This document shows positions 57,704-64,000 of a DNA stretch of 64,000 nt, in pieces. The position numbers and the translations under genes were made by a program. The notes under the pieces were generated by a model. It was given only the letters and a program-made list of their open reading frames with translations. It had not been told where the DNA came from and did no database searches. How positions within the stretch are numbered: position 1 is the first letter of the stretch; the number at the start of each line of letters is the position of its first letter. This stretch comes from Thermotoga petrophila RKU-1. GTDB lineage: Bacteria; Thermotogota; Thermotogae; Thermotogales; Thermotogaceae. The DNA lies in the NCBI RefSeq assembly GCF_000016785.1, contig NC_009486.1, positions 186,001-250,000 on the forward strand, read 5' to 3'.

Positions 57704-58488
57704 GCGGTTGCCTCCTGAGAAGCAGCCTCGTAAGCCTGTCTTTCTTTCTCAGGGAGGAACGATTTGAGTTTTTCCTCGAGGATCCTCGGGTTCTCTCCTG
57801 CCTGGATAGAAAGAACAGCCTCCAGTATCATTCTTTTTTCCAAAACCAGAATATCTCTTCTCTTTTTGATCTTTTCAGCCATGGGAAGAAAGACACCGTT
57901 GGCCAGAACTGCACCGTAAAGTGTCGTTATCAAAGCAACCGCCATAGAAGGTCCCAGTGTTTCTGGATTGTTCAAGGATTTGAGCATTTGAATGAGTCCG
58001 ATCAGCGTTCCAATCATACCGAACGCAGGAGCGTACGCCCCTGCGGATTCCAGAACCGCCCTTTCTCCGTCGAGTTCCTCCTCGAAGAGTTCCATTTCCG
58101 TTTCCATCATGTTCCTCAGAAGATCTGGATCTGTTCCGTCAACCACAAGCTGGAGTGCCTTTTTCATGAATGGATCTTCTATACTCTCCAGATTCTCCTC
58201 CAGAGAAAGCAAACCTTCCCTTCGTGCTTTTTCAGAAAAAGAAACCATCGTTTGAATCAGAGAAACGTGATCGAGCTTTGGCTCTTTCAGAGTTGAAAGC
58301 ATGATGTTCACGATCTTGAAGGCTTTGTCCTTCGGATGAGCCACCATGGTTGCTGCGATAGAACCAACAACGGTTATGAACAGTGAAGGTATGTTTATGA
58401 ACGCTGCGAAGTCTCCTCCACCCGTCAGGATTCCTATGAAAAGAGCCGCTATCACAAGAACAAGACCCATCAGGGTTGCAAGGTCCAT
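57700..58488 (-). CDS. motA: Flagellar stator protein MotA
   Basis: 262 aa with four membrane segments (about 4-24, 32-52, 152-172, 182-202). The conserved TM3/TM4 stretch AYAPAFGMIGTLIGLIQML and GAVLANGVFLPMAEKIKKR, and cytoplasmic loop charges, are as in MotA/PomA. It forms the stator with motB, whose start overlaps its stop. ATG lies 4 bases after flbD. Confidence 0.97.
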   Translation of the reverse strand: MDLATLMGLVLVIAALFIGILTGGGDFAAFINIPSLFITVVGSIAATMVAHPKDKAFKIVNIMLSTLKEPKLDHVSLIQTMVSFSEKARREGLLSLEENLESIEDPFMKKALQLVVDGTDPDLLRNMMETEMELFEEELDGERAVLESAGAYAPAFGMIGTLIGLIQMLKSLNNPETLGPSMAVALITTLYGAVLANGVFLPMAEKIKKRRDILVLEKRMILEAVLSIQAGENPRILEEKLKSFLPEKERQAYEAASQEATA

Positions 58489-58492
58489 AGGA

Positions 58493-58696
58493 TCACCTAC
58501 CCTGGTTTTTCCACCAGTTGAAGATCTTTCTCTTGTATTCTATCACCTTTTGAACAACCTCCTCTGCGGATTCCTTCACGATGTATTTTTTACCGTTTAT
58601 GAGGGTGATCGTTGTGTCGGGCAGTGCTTCTACGGTTTCTATCAAATCGGCGTTCAGGAAAAACCATCTACCATCTATTCTGGTCAACCTGATCAT
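58493..58696 (-). CDS. flbD: FlbD family protein
   Basis: 67 aa. MIRLTRIDGRWFFLNADLIE and LPDTTITLINGKKYIVKESA are a textbook FlbD match (COG1582). It always lies between flgE and motA in such operons; the function is unclear. It starts 6 bases after flgE. Confidence 0.95.
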   Translation of the reverse strand: MIRLTRIDGRWFFLNADLIETVEALPDTTITLINGKKYIVKESAEEVVQKVIEYKRKIFNWWKNQGR

Positions 58697-58702
58697 CTTT
58701 CA

Positions 58703-60577
58703 TCATCTCTTGATGTTCACAAGTTCGTTCAGAATCTGATCGGCTGTCGTGATAACACGCGCGTTCGCCTGGAAACCTCTCTGTGCGACGATCATCTTGG
58801 TGAACTCTTCCGCAAGATCCACGTTGGACATCTCAAGGGCACCGGGGATCAAAATTCCTCTTCCACCGCTACCGGGGGCTCCTATCTTTGGAACGCCGCT
58901 GTTGGCAGACACGACGTAGAGCGAATTACCAACCTCTGAGAGTCCCGAAGGATTGTTAAACACTGCGAGGGCGATCTGTCCAAGAACGTCGGTGAGTCCG
59001 TTGCTGAAGGTTCCTATGATCTCTCCCTGCTCGTTTATGGCGAAGGATTCCAAAACACCCATCGGATTTCCATCCTGCCATGGAATGTTCAGAGTGCTGT
59101 CGCCGGAGAACTGAGTTGCTCCGGAAAAATCAGCTGTTATTGTTACCACCCCATCTCCACTCTGACCTGCATCAAACTGGATCGTTCTAACCTCTCCAGA
59201 GCTGAGATTGTATGAAGAGTCCAGCCCTCTGTATTGAATGGGTCTTCCTGATTCATCGAAATCTATCAACCCCGCTACATAGCCACTACCACCGTCTTCA
59301 TCGATCAGTGAGATCGGTTCTCCACTATCCGTATACGCTCTCCAGATCCAGGCGTTCTTGAAACTTTCTGAACCAATAGTGGTGTTTCCAAGTCTGACAA
59401 ATTCATAGTAAACGGTGTACGCGTTTCCAAGAGAATCGTAAACCTGGACGGCGGTGGTGTACCTTGGAGAAGTGTAATCAGTTTGAACGAAATTCGTCGG
59501 ATTGTCTGATTCGTAGAACCTGGGCTCACCGGAGGTAGGAATGACAAGTTCAGCACCGGGTGCTATTGTGAGAGAATTTGATGCGTTGTTTGGGGTTAAG
59601 AGTATCACGGTGTAATTGTTTCCAGCTGTGATGTCAGAATCGTTGATTGTGAAACTACCACCTGAAACCGTCGTGGTACCGTTGTACACCACATTTCCAG
59701 AAGAATCCAGAACGATGGCCTGATAGGTGCCATCTGGTAGAGCTGTGCTTCCAGAAATACTTCCATCGGTGGTTGCCGTTATGACCTGAGATTCAGCGTA
59801 CACCCCGGCCTCTTCCACTCTTCCAAATTCGTTGAACACCATGTAACCATCCACATCGGCTGTTCCATCGTTGTCGATATCGATCTTCATCGTGTACCTC
59901 TGAGAAGAACTGAACGGATCTGTTCCCAGATCACTCTGTGTCTTTTCAAACCACACCCTGACATCGTGATTAATTCCATTTTCATCAGTTAAAGTGATGA
60001 CGAACGAACCAGGTCCCAATTTGGAGTTCAAATTTCCTTCAAAACGAACGTTCGAAGTTTTCTTTGCCGGCATCGTCATACCTGCACTGATCACCAGATC
60101 CCCTATGGGTTTGTTGGTGTCGATGTACCTTTCACCGGTCTCTGGATCCTGAACAGCTGTCCATCCCTGAACCTTGTAACCAGTAGAGGTCTGAATCAGG
60201 TTTCCGTTGCTGTCCAGAGTGAATGCGCCGGCTCTTGTGTAATAATAGGAACTGCCATCTGATACGATGAAGAACCCGTCTCCCTGAATGGCAAGGTCGG
60301 TTTTCACACCCGTGTTCTGGAACGAGCCCTGCGTCATGATCTTGTCGATACTGGACACCTGAGAACCAAGACCTATCTGCATGGGATTTGTACCGCCCAC
60401 GTTTTCCTGAGGAGATCTTCCCGCCTTGATCGTCTGAGCGAGCATCGTCTCGAAATTCACCCGTGACGCTTTGAACCCAACTGTGTTCACGTTGGAGATG
60501 TTGTTTCCTACAACATCCATCGCTACCTGGAAGTTTTTGAGACCCGTTATGCCACTGTAGAGTGACCTCATCATCAC
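58703..60577 (-). CDS. flgE: Flagellar hook protein FlgE, enlarged
   Basis: 624 aa, larger than the usual 400-500. N-terminal hook/rod motif LYSGITGLKNFQVAMDVVGN with NVNTVGFKASR; FFIVSDGSSYYYTRAGAF-like core; C-terminal ALEMSNVDLAEEFTKMIVAQ and RGFQANARVITTADQILNEL. The extra length is in the middle (about 190-420): a GTYQAIVLDSSGNVVYNGTT segment with an Ig-like fold plus a Thr/Ser-rich strand region. Start GTG/ATG cluster overlaps the flgD stop. Confidence 0.95.
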   Translation of the reverse strand: MMMRSLYSGITGLKNFQVAMDVVGNNISNVNTVGFKASRVNFETMLAQTIKAGRSPQENVGGTNPMQIGLGSQVSSIDKIMTQGSFQNTGVKTDLAIQGDGFFIVSDGSSYYYTRAGAFTLDSNGNLIQTSTGYKVQGWTAVQDPETGERYIDTNKPIGDLVISAGMTMPAKKTSNVRFEGNLNSKLGPGSFVITLTDENGINHDVRVWFEKTQSDLGTDPFSSSQRYTMKIDIDNDGTADVDGYMVFNEFGRVEEAGVYAESQVITATTDGSISGSTALPDGTYQAIVLDSSGNVVYNGTTTVSGGSFTINDSDITAGNNYTVILLTPNNASNSLTIAPGAELVIPTSGEPRFYESDNPTNFVQTDYTSPRYTTAVQVYDSLGNAYTVYYEFVRLGNTTIGSESFKNAWIWRAYTDSGEPISLIDEDGGSGYVAGLIDFDESGRPIQYRGLDSSYNLSSGEVRTIQFDAGQSGDGVVTITADFSGATQFSGDSTLNIPWQDGNPMGVLESFAINEQGEIIGTFSNGLTDVLGQIALAVFNNPSGLSEVGNSLYVVSANSGVPKIGAPGSGGRGILIPGALEMSNVDLAEEFTKMIVAQRGFQANARVITTADQILNELVNIKR

Positions 60578-61248
60578 GCATCACCCTCCTGAGAGATCTC
60601 CAGGATAGAATCAACAGGATAGAGTGAACCGTTCACAAGAACGAATCCCTCTCCATTCTTTATCTGAACGGCTTCCACCACTCCGCCTTCCATTCCTCCT
60701 ATTTCCTCCAGTCCGCTCGATGTGAGTTTATAAATATGGTAAGTGTAACTGCCATCTTCAACACTGATCCCGCTGTCATCTCTTCCATCCCACTGCCAGG
60801 CGTGAACTCCCGCCTGAACAGTTCCAAGATCTTCTGTTCTCACCACTTTTCCGTTTTCGTCAAGTATTTGAACCACAACATGTGCATCTTCATCCACGTT
60901 GAATATGATGCTGTCTGACTGACCGTCTACAAGATTTACCGTGTTGTTCTTCACCACGACGTACTTTCCTATCAGAGAAGCAAGCTGGGCTGGGTTCACA
61001 CTCGTCTGAGCTTCGACGAAATCTTTCACCGCACTGGTGAGGTTTGTGATCTGTTCAAGGCTCGCGAGCTGAGAAAGCTGAGATATCATGTCCTTCGTTT
61101 CCATGGGCTCCAGTGGATCCTGCATTTCCAGTTCTTGAAGAAGGAGTCTGAGAAAAGCTTCCTTGTCGAGAGAATTACTCGAAGAGCTGGAATTATTTCT
61201 TACTCCTGTAAGAGAAGAAAGGTATATACCGCTCATGTCGTAGATCAC
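60574..61248 (-). CDS. flgD: Flagellar hook-assembly scaffold FlgD
   Basis: 224 aa hook-cap protein. N-terminal Ser-rich export region (NNSSSSSNSLDKEAFLRLLL), the conserved QELEMQDPLEPMETKDMISQ-type motif near residue 38, and a C-terminal FlgD Ig domain (about 105-175: VVQILDENGKVVRTEDLG, WDGRDDSGISVEDGSY). GTG at 61248 has GGAGGTG before it and overlaps fliK's stop. Confidence 0.95.
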   Translation of the reverse strand: MIYDMSGIYLSSLTGVRNNSSSSSNSLDKEAFLRLLLQELEMQDPLEPMETKDMISQLSQLASLEQITNLTSAVKDFVEAQTSVNPAQLASLIGKYVVVKNNTVNLVDGQSDSIIFNVDEDAHVVVQILDENGKVVRTEDLGTVQAGVHAWQWDGRDDSGISVEDGSYTYHIYKLTSSGLEEIGGMEGGVVEAVQIKNGEGFVLVNGSLYPVDSILEISQEGDA

Positions 61249-63251
61249 GTTTTCACCTCCTGGATGAACTCCTCAAATAGACTGCCCGAAGTTTCACGTT
61301 TGTGGTTTTTGCTTTCTCTTTGCTGCCTTTGATTTCCCTCTTTGTTCTGATTTTCCTGATACAGGTAGTCTTCTTCCTGTTTTTCTACGTAGACCTGCAC
61401 ATCGAATCCCTTTTCGTTGAATCTTTCGATCAGCCGTGGTACGTCATGTTCTAAAACGTGCTTGGCTTCTTCTGTCTGAACTTTGAACACTATCTTCAGC
61501 TGGTTCTCTTCCTTTGTTATGGTGATCTCCAGTTTTCCTAACTCCGGTGGTTCAAGGTCTATGACGGCCCTTTCTGTCTTGTGGTAGTACATCTGTTCCA
61601 CAAACCTTGGTAGATGAACAGTCTCTGTTCTTTTCAGTTCGGGGAGTGAGTAAACCTGCTTCGCCCTTTCCTGAGACAGAAACTCCAACGCCTCTCTGTT
61701 TGTTATTTCTCTGTAACTTTCGATTTTTCCTTTCTCTTCGTAACTCATTTTCATTTCCATTGGCTGATTCTTCTCTCGGTTTTGGGAGGGCGGTTTTTCA
61801 GAAGTTTTCTCCGGAGATACCTTGGAATTGTTTTCAACAACCTTCTGACCATCAAATCTGTTTGCGGGGGGTTCTCTCCTCACCGAAGAAGTTTCACTAC
61901 GGTCGTTCAGTACGTTTCTGGTGTTCTTTTCTGGAGAGGAACCATCATTTCTGAATGACAGGACGGTTTCTCTCAAGCTGGAAGAGGTTTTCTCTGATAG
62001 TTCTTCTGTGTGAGTATCTCCTCTCTTTGTGAAAGAGTTGATTTTCTGATTTTCTCTGGAATTCTCGGAATTTTCATTTACGAGATTCAAACCAGTATCG
62101 TCAAAGCTCGCCTGTGAAATTCTTTGATTGTTAACCTTCCAGACCTTTTCTCCATCACCGTTCGATGATTGTTGCTTTTCGTCTGCAGAGAGAAGCGGAA
62201 CAAAACTGAGTTTGGACATTTTTATTTCATTCCCGATATTTCCCGTAATCCTTTCTTCAGAAGGTTCGTTTTTGATACCTGCTGTCTTTTCAAAGTCTCC
62301 TGAAAGTTTCTCTGTATCGGAATTCTTAAAAAGAGATCTTGTCTCGTCGAAAATCGGTCGTTTTGCTGTGTGCCTTATCTTCCGATCATCTGATTTCAAA
62401 AAAACTTCAGAACTTGTCTGAGAAACTTCAACAGGTGTTCTAAAAGAACTCGGAAGCTTTTTGTTCGATTCACTCCGAAAAGTCTCTGATTCCGAGTACA
62501 AGATAGAACGGTGTTTCTTTTCGAACGAAATCTGACTTGCACTTTCTTTGTTCTCTGAATCTTTCACCAGAAAACCGTTTTCTCTCTTTTCTTCATGTTC
62601 AGTGGAAGTCAAAAGCTTTTCCGTTGAAATATCATGTGTTCTGGATTTGAAAATCCCTTGCTCACTTTTTCGGTACTCATCATGATTTTCATCAATGAGC
62701 TGTTCTAACTTTTCGTTTCTTTTAGACATTTCTTCCAAAACATGTTTTTCACTGGATTTATCATCGGTTGTTTTGATCTCTTTGCTCAGCTTGCTCGAAG
62801 ATGAACGTCCAACTTCTTCTTCCCGTTCTTTCTGATCCTCAGAGACATTCTGAAGCCTTTCCGAAAACTGTCCATCCAGCATCTTTTCCAAATTCACATC
62901 TTCCTCAACCGACATCGAAATGTGCTGAGCGCTGACACTGTCGAGATCGTCCAGCGTGTTCCTTTTCACCTTTTTGAGGACTTCATCACGGTTTTCAGTA
63001 GATTCTGACTTTACCTTTTCCTGAACATTCAGAAGGTCAATATCATTATTCTTTTGACGTTCGCTTTTCTTTCCAGCGATCTCTTTTTTCTTCTCATATG
63101 TGGAATCAATCATTTTTCCCTTTCTCCCCAGCGATTTCATCAGGTCCTTAACAGACTGAGAGAACAGAACCGCCGCTGATTTCTTTTTTAATTCACCTTT
63201 TTCCTCTGCTGTCTTGATCATCGCAAAAAGAGAAAATTGTCCTACCTTCAC
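61245..63251 (-). CDS. fliK: Flagellar hook-length control protein FliK
   Basis: 668 aa. A very long, low-complexity N-terminal region (about 1-500) rich in Ser, Lys, Glu and Asn serves as molecular ruler. The C-terminal hook-length domain (about 530-640) holds the signature VIDLEPPELGKLEITITKEE and IVFKVQTEEAKHVLEHDVPR. It sets hook length and switches export specificity. Its start overlaps the MotE-like gene by 4 bases. Composition of the ruler part is unlike its neighbours but normal for FliK. Confidence 0.9.
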   Translation of the reverse strand: MKVGQFSLFAMIKTAEEKGELKKKSAAVLFSQSVKDLMKSLGRKGKMIDSTYEKKKEIAGKKSERQKNNDIDLLNVQEKVKSESTENRDEVLKKVKRNTLDDLDSVSAQHISMSVEEDVNLEKMLDGQFSERLQNVSEDQKEREEEVGRSSSSKLSKEIKTTDDKSSEKHVLEEMSKRNEKLEQLIDENHDEYRKSEQGIFKSRTHDISTEKLLTSTEHEEKRENGFLVKDSENKESASQISFEKKHRSILYSESETFRSESNKKLPSSFRTPVEVSQTSSEVFLKSDDRKIRHTAKRPIFDETRSLFKNSDTEKLSGDFEKTAGIKNEPSEERITGNIGNEIKMSKLSFVPLLSADEKQQSSNGDGEKVWKVNNQRISQASFDDTGLNLVNENSENSRENQKINSFTKRGDTHTEELSEKTSSSLRETVLSFRNDGSSPEKNTRNVLNDRSETSSVRREPPANRFDGQKVVENNSKVSPEKTSEKPPSQNREKNQPMEMKMSYEEKGKIESYREITNREALEFLSQERAKQVYSLPELKRTETVHLPRFVEQMYYHKTERAVIDLEPPELGKLEITITKEENQLKIVFKVQTEEAKHVLEHDVPRLIERFNEKGFDVQVYVEKQEEDYLYQENQNKEGNQRQQRESKNHKRETSGSLFEEFIQEVKT

Positions 63252-64000
63252 TTTCTCTCCTCCAGAAGATCCGGAGCGTTCTGAACTATGTACTGAACCA
63301 GAACAGAAGCGTGTTCCCTATCCATCATGGAAAGAACCGTTCTCAAAGTTTCTGGATCCACATTCTCCCTTCTCAGGAAATCGACGGCTACCTCTGGTGT
63401 GATGTTGTTCAAAGCGTCCGCCACCGATTTCAAATAGGCTTCTTTCTGAAAAAGCTGAGATTCTTTTTCTGTCATCTGTTTCACCGCTTCCTGAGCTTGT
63501 TTAACCAGCATTTCGAGTCTTTCAATGGTGCTTTCTACACCCACCATGAGCTCCATCACCCGTGCAGCTTTCTGCGGATTGACACCGGCGAGCGCCTCGA
63601 GGAACTCCCCGGCGTACTCTGGATCGGTTCTTTTAAAGATCACGGCGAGTGTTTCATCGTCCACTTCGTTGAGCGCGCCCGCAAGATTCCTCGGAGCGGT
63701 GTTCAAAAGCACGTTGACGAGTTCATCCACCTGCTTCTTGTAGGATTCCAGTCTGTTTTTCTCTTCGAGCAACTGATTTTTGAGAGATTGAATCTCTTCG
63801 ATCATTCTCTCAACGACATTCTTCTGTGTGTCTAGCACTTTCGCCTGTTCTTCGAGCTCTTTTTCTTTGCTGATCAGTTCGTCTATCTTCTGGTTGTATA
63901 TCTCGATGTATTTCTGATAGATTCTCGAGTAGTACTCGGCGGGACTTTCCGCTTTGAGGGGTTGATAGTTGATTCTGTCTTTCAAAAACGGTACCTTAGA
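63248..64000 (-). CDS. MotE/MgtE_N-like flagellar coiled-coil protein (5' end at or beyond window edge)
   Basis: At least 245 aa. A long coiled coil (about 15-95) is followed by two helical MgtE_N/FliG_N-like repeats (ALNEVDDETLAVIFKRTDPE with FLEALAGVNPQKAARVMELM; FLRRENVDPETLRTVLSMMD), as in MotE-like chaperones that help MotC/MotB or stators. A TTG at 63985 with a weak AAGG could be the start, but the frame stays open to the edge, so the true start may lie outside. It precedes fliK, the place where fliJ or a FliK partner usually lies. Confidence 0.8.
   Translation of the reverse strand, partial: SKVPFLKDRINYQPLKAESPAEYYSRIYQKYIEIYNQKIDELISKEKELEEQAKVLDTQKNVVERMIEEIQSLKNQLLEEKNRLESYKKQVDELVNVLLNTAPRNLAGALNEVDDETLAVIFKRTDPEYAGEFLEALAGVNPQKAARVMELMVGVESTIERLEMLVKQAQEAVKQMTEKESQLFQKEAYLKSVADALNNITPEVAVDFLRRENVDPETLRTVLSMMDREHASVLVQYIVQNAPDLLEERK

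Noticed and set aside
61245..63251. fliK low-complexity region as a sign of foreign DNA
   Set aside because: Ser/Lys/Glu-rich rulers are normal for FliK, and the gene sits in a conserved operon with an intact C-terminal domain.

Overview
The window is chromosomal DNA from a hyperthermophilic Thermotoga, very close to T. maritima. The chemotaxis proteins CheA (671 aa), CheW (151 aa) and CheY (120 aa) have the lengths I recall for T. maritima. A PGK-TIM fusion made by a -1 frameshift is also typical of that genus. The gene order agrees with what I remember of the TM0671-TM0737 region; I worked from memory and did no search. A few CheA residues differ from the MSB8 sequence I remember, so a sister strain or species is likely. 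I see no insertion sequence, prophage, CRISPR array or tRNA. Genes are packed with 4-base start/stop overlaps, many start with GTG or TTG, and strong GGAGG-type ribosome sites fix most starts.

Layout. 1-9.0 kb (minus): a partial metallophosphoesterase, manA, a FapA-like protein, trmFO, an RsbW-like kinase, an unknown protein, queH, dtd and rel. 9.03-9.37 kb: RNase P RNA (rnpB), squeezed between rel and a DMT permease gene, followed by tldE and tldD. 13-13.8 kb (plus): a PEGA-domain envelope protein. 13.8-29.3 kb (minus): one long co-directional run. From its promoter-proximal end it holds an SLH/coiled-coil outer-envelope protein, two patatin-like proteins, an LptA-like protein, a DHH-CBS-CCA fusion, three subunits of a biotin-dependent decarboxylase, a second CheW, then cysS, glyA, upp, rnr, yjbQ and a cation exchanger. 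29.3-31.8 kb (minus): marR-like, rsmI, a lipoate/octanoate transferase and rsmG. 31.9-35.1 kb (plus): a MacB/FtsX-type ABC exporter. 35.1-36.05 kb (minus): pcm.

36.1-42.1 kb (plus): cinA, cheA, cheW, cheY, fliO, fliP, fliQ and a YSC84-like secreted protein. 42.2-50.8 kb (minus): dnaX, ybaB, gap, pgk/tpi, yqeY, a methyltransferase, acpS, a small coiled-coil protein, tig and clpP. 50.9-54.3 kb is mixed: a lytic transglycosylase, a fumarase-C-like protein, an S2P homologue without zinc histidines, a CsaB-type pyruvyltransferase and a metallo-beta-lactamase-fold hydrolase. 54.3-64 kb (minus): flagellar genes, read from the window edge inwards as a MotE-like gene, fliK, flgD, flgE, flbD, motA, motB, fliL, fliM and fliY.

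Most interesting signals: (i) the pgk/tpi frameshift site, an A9 run directly before the pgk stop codon, established in T. maritima; (ii) a canonical A-AAA-AAC slippery heptamer in dnaX whose -1 frame stops two codons later and would give a core-only, gamma-like protein, for which I know no report in this genus; (iii) a site-2-protease homologue with its HExxH replaced by REYIK, beside csaB; (iv) a probable CTG-started, degenerate patatin downstream of an intact one, in a cluster with SLH-coiled-coil and LptA-like genes that may serve the toga envelope.
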